In this document: piece by piece, positions 26,901-40,982 of the stretch
How positions within the stretch are numbered: position 1 is the first letter of the stretch
Layout of the letters: each line of letters begins with the position of its first letter
NCBI RefSeq assembly: GCF_032118995.1
Contig: NC_092650.1
Coordinates: 28,312,501-28,376,500, forward strand
Source: Asterias amurensis
Lineage: Eukaryota; Echinodermata; Asteroidea; Forcipulatida; Asteriidae
Direction: 5' to 3'
Length of the DNA stretch: 64,000 nucleotides
Program-made: the position numbers and the translations under genes
The notes under the pieces: model-generated
Databases searched by the model: none
What the model was told of the DNA's origin: nothing
What the model saw: only the letters and a program-made list of their open reading frames with translations

Positions 26901-27859
26901 GAAGCTTAACACATTACGATGAGAGAAGTTATGTTTAATGTACAACGGAAACATTGCCTATCCCTTTCACTTCACGTTTACTGACATGTCTTTCCTCTGT
27001 CCCTCTATTCCCCTAGGGTACTAAGGAACGGGTAGAGGGGTCGATGTAGATGTGGGGAGAAGGTGGGGTGAAGGGAAGATTATGCAAGCTGTGACATCAC
27101 CACACTGCTCTAATACTATTTCTTTAATTATAGGGCATTTCTATTATGAGGTAATTATTTTTGGGAAACACATATTGATAATGTAATAACTATTTACAAT
27201 TGTAAATGTATTGTTGTCTATTGGTGGTGGTGTGGGTCGTTGCTTCGATTCAGGACGAGTACTTTATCACCAGTTATTCTAGGAGGAATTGGTGGATTTG
27301 TTGTGGGGGTGTTGTCGGTGCCAGTAACAAGAAAAGGTAAGCTACGGTAAGCTACGGCAAGTTAAATCCGTCTTGTGAACAAACAACCTGTCTCATGATC
27401 GTCATCTTACCTTGTTTATACGTTGGCCTGATGATTGTTTTAATTATTGTTAATTCTCAATTCTTTGAGATAGGTTTTAAGACTTTGTTTTGGCATAGAT
27501 TTATAACATTTACAGATCAATGTGTCTAAGGAGTGTATAAGGCTTGAGTTTAAAATGTACTGATTGGTTTACTTAACTCCCGAAAGAGGGCGCACTTAGT
27601 TATGAGTGATAGAAATAAAGTGCGACGGCCTCGGGGTGCACCAATACCAGTTAAAATGGTTCAACATTAATGAGAACATGAGTCACAAAGAGCAAACAAA
27701 TAGTGGGCAAGGTATGTCTGCTTCTAAATCCATTTCAAAAAGCGTTTTTCGGTATAGGTATAATCCCAAACTATAGACATTTATGCTGTTTTATGATTAT
27801 TGGCCTCTTCATAATGTTGTAATCTTCGACTTATCGAGTCAACAAACTTGATTATTGTT
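23951..27859. other. Non-coding stretch, nothing recognised
   Basis: Open frames up to about 130 codons (for example 23942-24334 minus) overlap frames on the other strand and resemble nothing known. A G-rich run lies at 27222-27320. No splice-joined coding pattern seen. Confidence 0.4.
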
Positions 27860-27865
27860 CATCTC

Positions 27866-28810
27866 TATGGTGGCCCTGAAGGGACATCGCACATCGCAAA
27901 TATCTTTGCAAATATTTGCGATGTCGCAAATATCTTTGCAAATATTTGCGATGTCGCAAATATCTTTGCAAATATTTGCGATGTCGCAATTGTCTTTGCA
28001 AATATCTGTGCAGATATTTGCGATGTCGCAAATATCTTTGCAAATATCTTTGCAAATATTTGCGATGTCGCAAATATCTTTGCAAATATTCGTGATGTCG
28101 CAAATGTCTTTGCAAATATCTTTGCAAATATTTGTTATGTCGAACATTTTATCGCATACCTTGTCGCATACTTTGTCGCATAGTTTGCATATTTGTGGCG
28201 AGAAATTTTTCAAGAGCCTAAAGGGTTGTTTGGGTTCCAGCCTTCATTCCATTAACATGTACACACGGGCGGATAGTCGGATACAGTCAACGCGTGTTTT
28301 GTTTTGATGCCATTACAACTTGCACTAGCCTTTAGTCAAGGCGCACGTGGCACACCGGATAGCACGCACAGCCCCAAAAATGTAACTCGTTGTGTACATA
28401 GTACAACTCGCTGTGTACATAGTAATGGAATGAAGGCTGGAACCCAAACAACCTTCTAGGCTCTTGAATAAATATCGGACACAAATATGCAAACTATGCG
28501 ACGAAGTATGCGACAAGGTATGCGATAAAATGTTCGACATAACAAATATTTGCAAAGATATTTGCAAAGACATTTGCGACATCACGAATATTTGCAAAGA
28601 TATTTGCGACATCGCAAATATTTGCAAAGATATTTGCAATAATATTTGCGACATCGCAAATATCTGCAAAGATATTTGCAAAGATATTTGCGACATCGCA
28701 ATATTTGCAAAGATATTTGTGACATCGCAAATATTTGCAAAGATATTTGCGACATCGCAAATATTTGCAAAGATATTTACGATGTGCGATGTCCCTTCAG
28801 GGCCACCATA
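27866..28810. mobile_element. Large foldback element with ~398-bp arms
   Basis: Left arm 27866-28264 and right arm 28413-28810 are near-perfect reverse complements around a 148-bp loop. Ends are TATGGTGGCCCTGAAGGGAC and its complement. Each arm holds a 30-bp tandem repeat (GATGTCGCAAATATCTTTGC then AAATATTTGC) that is itself partly palindromic, then a unique inner part (GGGTTCCAGCCTTCATTCCA). CATCTC flanks both sides directly (27860-27865 and 28811-28816), as expected for a 6-bp target-site duplication. Overlapping frames of DICDIANICK type are repeat shadows. No transposase inside. Confidence 0.88.
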
Positions 28811-28816
28811 CATCTC

Positions 28817-29181
28817 TCAATTTTAATTGTGTGTTTGATATAGGGTGTGTAATTTCGTCCATTCCTATAAGGAAGTATTTAATTGTCTATTTTTCAGTTA
28901 CAAATTATTTTGTTAAAATGCACTTTTAGTCAAATTTTTGTTATTTTCTAGTAATTTATCTTTGATGTATTTTTATACAAATTGAGGACCCAAAATGTTC
29001 AGCTGTGCCGGATGGGTCATCCTCGTTAAACTTGGGTTTAAATAAAATAATGCACAAAACTAAAAAGGTCGCTGCGTGTTAACTCCTGACAACGTTTATA
29101 ATGAGTAATGTGTTTATTCATCTTGTATTGTCTTCCTGTATCCTCACTCAGACAAACAAACTATCCAAATAATTTATTTTA
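28817..29181. other. AT-rich non-coding stretch
   Basis: No genes or repeats recognised. Confidence 0.4.
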
Positions 29182-29452
29182 GTCTGTCTGACTCTGTGTG
29201 ACTGACTCTGTGTGACTGACTGTGTGTAACTGACTCTGTCTGACTGACTCTGTGTGTCTGACTCTGTGTGACTGACTCTGTGTGACTGACTCTGTGTGAC
29301 TGACTCTGTGTGACTGACTCTGTGTGACTGACTCTGTGTGACTGACTCTGTGTGACTGACTCTGTCAGACTGACTCTGTCTGACTGACTTTGTCTGACTG
29401 ACTCTGTCTGAATGACTTTGTCTGACTGACTCTGTCGGACTGACTCTGTCTC
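29182..29452. repeat. 14-bp tandem repeat, about 19 copies
   Basis: Unit CTGTGTGACTGACT, with variants CTGTCTGACTGACT towards the end. Both are built from CTGACT-type hexamers and may derive from a shorter repeat. Confidence 0.93.
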
Positions 29453-32400
29453 TGACAGTCTGTAGTTGCGGCTAGTGCTACATTAGTTCTTAGTGTTCTG
29501 CAGCTGTGTTGCCGCTAAACACGTTCACGGCTTCATTTCAGCCTAGAGTAATTAATCTAGAAGCGTTTCCCGCGCTTTAGCAATTATCTCAATGACCTAG
29601 TGACGAGTGATGCTATCTGATCTCCTGTGCTAATACGACTGTCTTTCTTCTTTGTTATTATAAGTTGTTTCAAGACCATTATTCCTGGTGTCTTTTCCTC
29701 CTCTGTGGTAGCAGTATATCTAGGATTAATCAAGTTAGTAGATCAGAGGTCAAACAAAGACCAAACAGACTGCGCTTTGGTGTGAAATATTAGCCGAAGG
29801 AAGACTGTGTTTCTTTTAATTTCCTTCGGGAATCATTTTGTATACCATGTTTCTGGCTTCGGCTTCTATTTGACTGAAGTTCCATCCGCCACCATAAAAC
29901 CTCGTTTCTAAAACACTCAGCAATAACGGGCATATTTCGCATCTTAGTGAAGATGATCCGGACTGTCAGGAACCGGATCCATTGAGTTACTATGCAAAAA
30001 CCTTAACACTAGTTCCTATCCCGGACACAAGCGCTGCCTCAAAATCGCAAACGTTTATCGGTTACAAAACTGTGCGTTTTCAACCTTCGGGTTTATAGTT
30101 AAAAGTCGGAGCCATACAATAGCCAACTCGGCTGGAACTTGTTTCATCTTGAGATGGGTGCTCAACCATAGGTTGAAATTTAAAAGAAACAACGGAACGT
30201 CTGTATGTTGGTATTGATGTGCTCATTTGACCGGAGAGCCGTAGGTGCAAACGCAAACTGTTTTTTTTTTCTTTCTCGAAAAGGCACGTGACAAGGGCAA
30301 CATAGAATAGACGAAAGTGTGTACAATAAGTTACCGTAACATGAACATTCTTAAAAATTGTTTTGTATGTGTGCCGTAAGTTGTAAAGCATTTGTATCTG
30401 GGTCATTTTGCTTACCATTGACGATTTAAAATTGGTTTTGCTGAATGAGTGACCTAATGTAAATAGTCGTGTTGTTTCAGCCATGTGCACTTTGAGATAT
30501 CTACGTAACTTAATAACATGTGCGGACTATCAACAAATTAATAAAGCCATAATATTTAGAGTATTGGCATACCCAGATAAAATACAGATATTAATAAGTT
30601 AATAATGTTCCATCAGCCGCTACGTGCCGTGTTTTTGGCGGACGCAACGCCACTTTTCTCTTTGCTAAATAGTTGAGAAATAGTATAGATATTTATGTCG
30701 CAAAACGTTCAAATATTGCTTGACGCAATACTTTTTCAGTAGCATCTTTTAGGTGACAAGATTTAATTTAGCGGTGGCTAAGTTGCTGCAGAATAAAAGC
30801 CAATGAACAAATGAAACGAAAGTGACGAAAGCGGCAATATAAGCAAGGATTTCCGGTTTATTGGTCTTTTTAATGATGCTACGGTGGTTGATATAGATAG
30901 ATATTTGTTTTGTGATTTTGCCAATCGAACAGGGTTATTTCGTAATGCTATATAACGCGAACACAGAAAAAACATATTTATATTCATTATTACTTGAAAC
31001 ATTTTTTTAAAGAATTAATTTTTTATTTGACCAATGTTTGTAAGTGGACAGTGACTTATGCATTTTCTCCAAAGTTCAAAAATGGCGGGGAATTATGAAT
31101 AAGTGGCGTGGTTTCAATCACGTGATGTGATCTAATAAAAAGAAGATGATGGGCGTGTCTGTTATGATCGTGACATCAAACAACGAGTATTTGATGATCT
31201 CATACGAGTGTTAAACCCAGTCATATTTACACATTGAAGAAAGCATGTCTTTAAAACACCTGCCAATTAGAGTACTACCTGCCGCATGGCCCAACATCCC
31301 TTCAAATCTAAACCTCCAACCGACATATAACCCGTCCCAGATTTCCGGAAAAATCAATTATTACTGGTTTGTCGCGGGACCACTTGGGAATATTGCTTGC
31401 GTTGTTGCTACACCAAAAAGAGGAGACTTGAGTTTTCAGTATCCATTGCAACCGCTCGTCTCCATTACATGCCGGGCGCTGAATCAGTTTAATTGTGGGA
31501 GGTTTGGTGCCTGAAGATCGCTTCGTATTTACGGCAAGTTATGCCGCTCACGCACAGTGTTGAGTTGACTCCTTGCGGGTGGGTTGGACATGATACCCCA
31601 CTGTACCATCTCCCTTGACACTGAATTGAGACAATTCGTAAGAATGCTGATGAGTAGATGACGATGTTTCTTGAGAGATGAGACTAGTATAGATCTATGT
31701 TACGAGGTATCATTCTACACAATCTGACATCTTCAGTTTGACGTGTTGTACACTCTGATCCCTCGATAGTATAATAGGACAATCCTCTAACCTACTGTCT
31801 GATACAAATCGAAACGTGCATCCATGAATTCAACCATGATTTGTGTAACGTACCAGCTCATCCTAAATCACATCACTATTAGACTTTTACTAAACACCAA
31901 CGGCATTAAGCCGTGACGATATCACGACTTTAGTCAAAAAAAGAGACGCGTCAACATTGCAAACTCCAAACTTTTTGTGTGAGCTCTTTTTTGGGGGGAA
32001 AGTATTTTTGTTTAATATTTGAAGAGTCATAGTAGGAGAGAAAGAAGACATAGTTGAATAATGGCTCCTAATCAGCATGCATGTATCAACCTTAGGCTAG
32101 GCTACGACAGGAGGTTTCTCAACTCCCACGTTTCTTACCTCGGGCTTTTAACTGCCTCAAGCTGCGGCAGTCTCCCCCTATAATTGCATCAAGAAATTAA
32201 CGATGGCCCAGATATTGAAATTCAAAACCTTAAAAGCATATTTTCTTGACCCTTTGCGGCTGAAATGGAAGCGTGTCCCGGGGCGTGGTTCGCGGCGTGC
32301 CGGTAAAATTGCAAACTTGGTTGCTCCGTGGCGTCTTGTGTGACGGCGGGACCCATCATCGTCATCATGATCGTCTCGGAGACTGACTCAGTTAGTTTTA

Positions 32401-35400
32401 TCCACCCGACAAGGCTGACGAGTGAGGAGAGAGGGTTTCTGATGCCGTGGGGTCTAAGGCGGCAGATAGTGCCGAAATGTCCTCGTCTCATCCCACTCTT
32501 CTTTCCTCTTCTTTTCTTTATTCTTTGTAGCCTTCTCGCTACTCGTGTTCAGTACGCTTCACTGACCGCTAGTAATTAAACTACAATATTCCGAATGCCA
32601 GCAGTTGAGCTGACTTTTATCACAAATGTGATCCGACTTTGGAGGGAAAATCAGTCCTAGGCATTTGAGGGGAGGGGTGGGGAGGGGTGGGGTATAATAT
32701 GTGCTAAATTATTACAAGCTGATGCTATTGAACCTACTGTCTAAGACAATATTGGTGTTTTGTAAACGCACAGCTGTTTATCCATTTATAAACAGAAACC
32801 AATCAAAATGATAAATCTAGACTTGTATAGACAGTTTCAATTTTTTTTCTTTATAGAAAAAACAAGGTCTTTATAGATGAATGTTGGATTTTTTTCAAAA
32901 ACAAAACAAAACAACTGTGACTGAGACAATGGAATTCCAAACCAAGGTAGCCAGTTCGACACTGAGATTGAAAAACTTGCTTTCTTTGCGAGACTCTTTT
33001 GACATTTGACCTCATGGGGGTCAAGGAGCTGTAAAATAACAAAGACTAAATCATTGTTCTTGAGCGGATGACGCAAGTACAAAATACTGCCCTAAGTTAA
33101 AATCCAGCTTCGGAAACAGTTTGATATTGGAAACAAACTTGGGAACAGTTCCTTCAAAACAATGAGAATACAAACTCCACTAGGGATCTATAACTGGCCA
33201 TGGACTCCCACATCTTATAAGATCACTGACGTGTTAATTCATAGCAATTTTTAATTTAACCCCCGAGTAAAATATAACCATACAAGTTTCTACTGACAAA
33301 ACTCTCTCAGTGAGCAGCAGACGGGCAAGAAAGTTAAGGGGTCCGGCTTCCCATCTGAGAATTCACAATTGGTTTGGTGTATGTATAACTAGATAACCCG
33401 CGAGTGTTTTGCGATTGTCCAACCCCTCAACGGGAAACGACTTTACAAAAGAAACAGTTTATGAGAAATGACAATCAAGTGTTATAGTAAATGCCATATT
33501 ATTAGCGACTGTTGTGTTTAATGCCCATAGCATTGCATCAACCTACGCAGGTTAAGATTGTTTTTAAAATCGAGACATAGAGGGCAGTATTCTATGCGGG
33601 CTTCTAGGGAATCAATGCCCCCCCCCCCACCCCACCCCACACCATTCCTCCATTATACTTACTCATTGACATTTATTTGTTTATTTGCTTAGTTTATAAT
33701 ATGTATAAACAAATGATGATTTACTGTTCATATTTGAGTTCTTTTTAATGTTTTCTTTTTGTCTAAAATGTACACTATACGGAGGTTGGACACATTCTCA
33801 AAATTGTCAAGAATATTACTCAAAGTGGAAACAATGTTTTAAATTAAATCCTGAGAAAATAAAATCTTTTGCCTCTCCATACTACAAACAGTTTATGTAA
33901 GTTGGATGATGCTTTAAATTATACATTAATTAACATTTGGTTTATTGACATATCAATGATGCCCTATTTGTCTTCAGAATACTTCTCTACAGCCGTAAAA
34001 TCGTGAATTGTAATAATGTAGGGGACATTATTGTGCAAACTAATACTAATTTGTTGTGCGCGTGTGCGTATCGGATCTTACATTTTGTTTGTGACATTAT
34101 TACAATGACCGTTCAACAAAAGTAGCATGCAGCTTAAAATAGTATTCAAAAACTAAATTATGCAAATCAGTTTATTACACGTTGATGCGAATGGCTAGAA
34201 CTAATTTCTTTTGAAATAAAGTCTTTTGACAAAGAGTGAATGATTAAAACAAAATTATAATCCGTAGACTGACTAAAAGGCAATTGTCCTACCAGTATAC
34301 AATGTTTTATCAACACAAAATATTACACATGTTAATGACATGTTTATTGCAAGCAAATAGTTGTACGAAATGATTTCCTAAAATCCGATTTTTTTTTTTT
34401 TTAATGATTTTTACTTTTCCTAAAACCAAAGATGTCTGAAAGGGTAATAGTAAGCAGTTGAACCCAACAACATCCCATGACTGTATCATATAACCTTCTT
34501 AAAATATTAAGCTTCTAATATGATACGAATAACAGCCTGTGTTTGTTTATCATAACCTGCAAGATATTCTATTCATTGCTGTGAGAGAAGGAAGGGTAGC
34601 CGGCTGTTTATGCGTCTAGCCCCAAGCAAATGGCCTACCGCCTGGGGGCGCTTTACACAGCGTCTCCATCTCGCCAACCTGCTACTGCATGATTTATGCT
34701 GATTAGGGGCAGCTGAATGTACTTGCTAGACGGCCGATAATTCTAAAAGTAAACACTCATTTTTTGCCTCATCCTTTTTTGTCTTTCTCTTGAACAAATA
34801 CATATTAAATTGATTGATTATTTGGGTAGGGACTATAATATTGGCAGTCGTGTAAGCGATATTACACATGAAGTAAAAGAGACAGATTGTGAACCAAAAT
34901 GAATTCAGTTTGTTCAGTTTGTCTATCAGGTGAAGATCGTCTTTTTTTTATATAAATACGGTCTGAGGAAATTTAAAAAGGAACTAGTTTAATATCAAAC
35001 ATGAACATAAAGACATGAACTAAACGCCTATACAACGTTCATGGTTGTTTGTGTAATAATGTTATCTTGCGTTATCTTCAACTCCCTTGCAGGTGCCCCT
35101 ATGTGCTTCAGGCGATTCAATTTGCCTCTGGGCAAAAACGCTTTCTGACGCAAACAGAATAAATTATCTGCATTTGTCCCTTCAGGGTGAACAGAGAATG
35201 TTTTCTTCTTCCATAGGTCAGGGAGTTTGAACTTATAAAATATTAAATTTCGGTGATTCTTTATGAGCCAAATAGAATGGTATTAAGCGTGGACTTCTTG
35301 AGCTTGATGGCGACGAGTTAACACTAGAGGTCGCCCAACAACCTTCTCATGATTGTTGTTTGTCCAAATATCAGCAGGTCAGAGGTTAAGGGTTAATTCT

Positions 35401-37474
35401 CATTAATAGAGCAGTGAAAAAACAAATGTTCTTTAAAATGTGCTTACAGAATTTGTTTACAACTTACTTTTTAAAAAGTAACAAAAAAGCCAAAAGTGTG
35501 GAGGATCTTTGTTAGTGCAGTGTGTGTCTGTTTTTTTAGTTTTTTTTTATATATTTTTTATTAAAGATTCATGAAATGAGTTGGTTTTAAACTTTTCTTG
35601 CGTAAGACGGGATCGTGGTTACCGGGGTAGAGGCCTATGTTTAAAACATTACGTTACGTAAATCGGTCTGATCAGCAAAGCGAGATGATACTGCATCATG
35701 TCACGTTTAAACAGAAACGGGGAAAAATATAATCCACTATTTTCCTCTAAAACGATCGCTTGCAATTATAAAGACATGGAATCTTACAATCAACAAAAAT
35801 CCCAGACAGTTATATGCTAAACCTTCGAGACATTGTCATCGTTACCTAAACGCTGAAATTGATCCGTAATTAGCGCTCCGTTAGCTAAGAAAATGATGCG
35901 TCACATTTCGCCGATCATCATTTTGCCAAGTCGGGTGAACACTTTATTGCTCAGATGTAGTTCATTCGATCATTACGAAGGCCCAAGTAGGCCTATGTAT
36001 TGTAACTTTGTCACATTATTATCAAACCATTACATCGTTACAGACGGAAATCGTTCCATGCTGGCAACTGAAATAAATCTATCATAATGGGAAATTAGCA
36101 AAATACGCCGATAGTGTCGACCACGCCCATATTATTATACAGGTCTAAAACAACCATTGAGGGCGGTATTTAGTTATAACAGTTTCGCTCGTTCTCACCT
36201 CATTACTAAACATACATGATGGGCGAGTGCAGTGCGTTTCATGGTTTACCACGCTTAGAGTATGGGACATCAAGCACGACAGAATGAAACCTCTTCGGCT
36301 ACGCCTACGGTAGTTGGCTGCAGCGACAACGTTGGAGAATAGGACTTTTCGGTGTTCCAGCCATAGCCACTAAACTATCAATCCAATTACAGCCCATGAC
36401 TTCATTACCATCAATAGAATCCAGATCTACTCATATTATGCGACAACAAAGAAAAGCAATAGGTAGATACAAAAACACACCCCAACAAAACCGTGATTTA
36501 AATATGGAAAGGGGCAGCCGTCTTCCTTATCAAGAACAACTATTTCGAAAGAACAAAACTAAACCATGGAATAATTAAAAGTATTAAATGTTTTTATTAT
36601 AACATGTTTGATATTATACAAGAATTCATCTTGCAGAAGACGGTTTTCTTCTCTTGATGTTTACTCTTTAATAAAATAATGGATATCCTAAATACACCAA
36701 ATTGTCCACAAATACCTTAACTCCCCTTGGATGATTTAATAATTTTACTATTTTATTATTTTATACAAATATACAATTGAGATCAAATCAATGTGAATCT
36801 TTATCTGGGTTGAATCAATTAATTAAAGCGGGTATCTTCAACCCAAACCCGCCCAAAAACATGATTTACTTTTCAAAAACACAACAAAAACTATTTCAAA
36901 TTTTATACAATTATTACACATAGATTTCCAAACAACATTACCAAAATGGCCCAACATAATGTTTTTTTAGTAAATATCAAACAAAGGCATTATGTGGAAT
37001 TCCCAGATTGATAGAAAAAGGAAAACTGAGTGCTTGATTTTTCTTTTCAAATATCCCCACACCACTGAGGGAAACACGAGGCTCATGATTATACAAATGA
37101 ACTAAATGAAATTATAACTCAACATAAAAAACACATACCCATCACTCCCATTCTAGTCTCATTTAACATGGCAAGGCATTGTTTCTGGTTTTTGGTTTCA
37201 AGTGTCATGGTTAACTTTTAGTCAGTATTTAACAAGAAACTGTCTCTGGACATAATTTTAGTCTGAAAAGATATGATTTACACACAGTAAATTATAATAA
37301 ATTATAATAAGTTGTCATAAATTATAATAAATTGTACTACTTTTGTTTCAGACTGAAAGAAGACCCCATCCTTCTTTGGAAGAGCTTATTCATCAAAACA
37401 ATCTACTTTTCAAGTCACAAAATTATACAAAGATGTCATCACAGCAGCTTTTTAATGAAACAAAGTACATATGA
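29453..37474. other. Long gene-free stretch
   Basis: The largest plain region. The best open frames are 136 codons (30490-30080 minus, MHMAETTRLF...) and 89 codons (31245-31514 plus); neither is recognised or supported by splice sites. GC-richer islands near 31240-31560 and 32230-32520 could be regulatory. C run near 33619-33630; T runs near 34390 and 35530. No repeat family recognised. Confidence 0.4.
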
Positions 37475-37612
37475 AAAAGTCGCTGGTTCTAATCCCACCC
37501 AAGTATGGCTAAGGAATTGTTCACAGGACTCTGGAAAGTATACAGTGCTCTACGTACATCAATGTACATCAGTGTACCATAAAAACCAAACAATATTCTT
37601 TATCCACGATGT
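37475..37612 (+). mobile_element. SINE copy, B-box family, 5'-truncated
   Basis: B box GGTTCTAATCC at 37485-37495, then CCCACCCAAGTATGGCTAAG, TTCACAGGACTCTGGAAAGT, ATACAGTGCT and a 3' end AATATTCTTTATCCACGATG. The same body and 3' end occur at 44737-44893. No A box is preserved. Confidence 0.65.
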
Positions 37613-38267
37613 ATTAAATACATTTTTATTTGGTGTTTTGTTGCTAGGTAAATGAAGCGTACTTGTAATGGAAACTTATATTAATCACACATTATTCAGA
37701 GCTGGAATAATGTTCAATCATTTGCTGGAACTTACTGATCAGTTCCAATGCTGAAACTTATTATTGAGAAAGATGAACTTTTAACTTACAAATATACAAA
37801 CTAAAAAAAAAACAGAGTATTTTCACTTCCCCAAAATTTTTTTATTTCACTTCTAAACCTCAAAATATTGTTTCAAACCGTTTTGATTTTTCGATATCTG
37901 GTTTGGGTCCCTACACTAAAACATGACTGAATGCAGACTTAATGCCATCAGCCACTTGTATGTGTTAATTTCTATTTACGTAAAACTATGAATGTTTGTG
38001 TATTTAGTTTGGATTTTCCCAAATTATCACTAAAACCTTTTTTTTAAATGATATAATGTAAAACCGACAAAGTTAAAAACTCACTTTCAATAAAAGCAAT
38101 TTTGTGAAGAAGGTAGAAAAAAAAATTGTATAAAGAGATTAGTGTATTCACTTTCTCTGACTAGTACAAGTGCAAATGAAAAGCAAAGATTAATCAATCT
38201 GGAACGGTGAATAATTTGCAGTTGTTCTGATAAAATTAACCTTGTTTTGTTTGGGGGACGATAATGA

Positions 38268-38393
38268 ATGATTGATTGATAGATTGATTGATTGATTGAT
38301 TGATTGACTGATTGATTGATTGATTGATTGATGATTGATGATTGATGATTGATTAATTGATCGATCGATTGATTGACTGATTGATTGATTGAT
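38268..38393. repeat. GATT tetranucleotide microsatellite
   Basis: About 126 bp of GATT units interrupted by GACT, GATGATT and TCGATCGATT. Confidence 0.93.
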
Positions 38394-40476
38394 AGGTAGC
38401 GTGGAGTTTGTGTAAGTACTAAGAACGACCTAAACCTACGATGACTGATGGATGTTAAATATATATTGAGAAGTCAAATTATAAATAAATCCCATTCAAA
38501 GTAAATCTCTGAAGTCAATACTAAGTCCATCACCATACATCCAAGGAAGTAATAATACTGGTATTATCTTTGTCCATATGTCGGGTTTGATAGGGAATAA
38601 CATTCACCAGGCTCACCTAAAATATCATCTTAAATGCTTGAACACAGAGAAACACTGGACCTTGCTGCTTTGCAAGCAAGGAACAAAGTGAAGCACTCAG
38701 GGTGTGGATTGGCATGACAATGTCACTATTGTCCAATGGATTTGAATCCAACCAAGGTAACCGCTGATTTCACAATGACTAGAATAAGTTTTGTTTTCTA
38801 GCTACTGAATCATAATTTCTTATTGTGCAATTTATATTCATAGAAGTTAAACAAATTTTTGTGGAGAAATTGGCTGTTGCCAGCTTGGTGTTTATATCCC
38901 CTTGTGTGGGTTTGCCGTATTCCCTTGATGGGAAGATCATCTAAACAAACAACAGCCAGGAATAAAGTAATGCACTGATCACTGCCAAACCAACATCTCC
39001 TTAAGCAAACTATAGAGGGCGCTCTATAGTGAGAATCACCCAAAACAAAGTGACGGTGACACTAGTATGATTAACTCAACATTGCTTAACTAGGTTCATT
39101 TATGCATAAGGTATCACCTTGTCACAATGGTTATAAATGAAGCAAGAAAACTTATAAAAAATTAAGAATATTAACAACTAATTGTCAAAAAAGGAAGTAG
39201 TAGTAAGTGAGAATTGTTTAATTCTCTCAGTCAAGTCTGTCTGAAGTGCATGGATTCTATGAAAATTGTGTCTTCTTTGAGAAATAATTTCCCCCCAAAA
39301 ATCAGTCATAAAAAAAAAATTATGTTATGATTATTGACTGAAGAAAGTACAGGTATCTGAAATTTTTTTTCATTTAGAATATGCCATACTTTTGCTTCAC
39401 ATAGATCCTTGTCACAGACCCTCCCAAATATTTAATACAGGAATCATATATGGATAATTATAGAATGCTTTGCAGCATCATTTCCAACTTAATAATCATT
39501 TCCTGCATTTTAGTCCAAATGAGGTAAGCTTGTGTCATGACGAATGAGATTGGTGTCCAAGTTGTTTAGAAGAGTTTGGGGTAAACAAATTTCTGTGTCT
39601 ATTTTTAGTTTATTGTCGAAAGAAAGTTTCAAATGACAAGGATCTAGGTGGTCAAATATTGAATGCATTTCGTTTGTGCACGTCACAGAATATAATCACT
39701 TGGTACCCCTGGCTTTCCACTTCACTCGGCTTTGTCTCATGAAATAATACAGTCCAGATTCCTACTCAGCATTAGATTCTGTGACAATACGCACTTACAA
39801 CATATTGAGGTGTAAAATGAGTTATTTCTGAAGTGTTTGTGCTAAAGTGATAAATGTTCTTGAATGCAAAGATACAATGTGAATCATTGAAGTATCAACT
39901 CATTGTAACCACAAACTTTTAAATAAAGTGATATTAATCAAATAACATGTCAAAGTTTCATCACCATAGAGTTGCTCAAGTAACTCATAGTATTGCCTCA
40001 AAGGCTGCAAGTAGGAGAAACAATTGAAGATACATCACATCAACAAAAACAAATCAGAAATTGAATTATGCCGATTGAGATCACTGATTTGGAACTCAGT
40101 TCAACTTGTTCTACCTGATTCATATTACTTTGCTGAGTAAATAATTCCTGAATAAAAATTTACCTTCCATTCATTATTGATTTTTGTCAACTTTTCAAAC
40201 TTAAGTCTTCTTCAAGAAAACTGCAATCGGGACCCCAGTGCGACAATCATGAAAAATTAGACGCCAGCAAACAGACTCCCCCAACTTAACTTCCTTTTAG
40301 GGGTCTAGTTGCTTTGAGATTAATGTGTATGGGTCATCTGTAAAAGTGCTACCTTCTAGCTCCACTGATTATAACATTGTTAACAGGTATGTTTAATTCA
40401 GCAAAGAATACAAAAGCGTTAAATTTGGCAATAATATAATTAGCATTGTTTACAAGTGCGTTTAATCAAGTGTGCA

Positions 40477-40555
40477 AAGAAGCTAAAGAAACCAGATGTT
40501 GCAAGAAGCTAAAGAAACCAGATGTTGCAAGAAGCTAAAGAAACCAGATGTTGCT
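40477..40555. repeat. 26-bp tandem repeat, three copies
   Basis: Unit AAGAAGCTAAAGAAACCAGA followed by TGTTGC, three nearly identical copies downstream of the TAF4 stop codon, possibly in its 3' UTR. Confidence 0.9.
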
Positions 40556-40877
40556 AACTGCTCACCAAATCTTTCTCAAGAACTGAGGCTCGATTGTGAT
40601 GAATATTTCACTAGCAAAAAAATAGTAAATGGCCTGACGTTTCGACCCTAGCACAGTCTCTCTTGAAGGCTAAAAAAAAAAAAAATATCTTGAAGACTGT
40701 TAAGATACGAATAGGGCTCAAAAAATGTCCCTGTTCATGTACCAACATGGTACCATCCCTTCAAGGTATTTGTATATTAGTTAAACAAATTTCAAGTGCA
40801 CACTGTTTAAGATACATATTTTGATATGTAATAATAAAAATAATGGATACTAACACTGGGTTTGGGAAGAAAGAGTG

Positions 40878-40982
40878 CTACTTCAGAAACATCCTGAAGA
40901 AGAATTGTGACTTCTTCATTTCTTGTTCCTGTTCCATGAGGAAGATGAGATCTCGGAAGTTTACTCTCTTGATACGCCGCAT
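40878..40982 (-). CDS. TAF4: TAF4 coding exon 11 (residues 1019-1052 and stop)
   Basis: Acceptor GACTTTTCAG. Encodes [20 protein letters not shown] and ends FFFRMFLK then TAG. The vertebrate protein ends the same way (RITRVNLRDLIF ... LLLYKAFLK), so the C-terminus is complete. Confidence 0.94.
   Translation of the reverse strand: MRRIKRVNFRDLIFLMEQEQEMKKSQFFFRMFLK

Larger units (their letters stand above)
37613..40877. other. Intergenic DNA downstream of TAF4
   Basis: Holds the TAF4 3' UTR (extent unknown; minus-strand AATAAA at 39613-39608), a GATT repeat and a small 26-bp tandem repeat, listed separately. Around 40628-40670 is a dispersed repeat (GGCCTGACGTTTCGACCCTA) that recurs at about 43980-44022. 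No other genes seen. Confidence 0.4.

Noticed and set aside
27839..28826. Overlapping repeat-peptide frames (DICDIANICK, SQISLQIFAM)
   Set aside because: Produced by the 30-bp repeats in the arms of the foldback element, which are open in several frames on both strands.
30080..30490. A 136-codon minus-strand frame (MHMAETTRLF...)
   Set aside because: No family resemblance, no clear splice or promoter context, and AT-rich composition; length alone is not enough.
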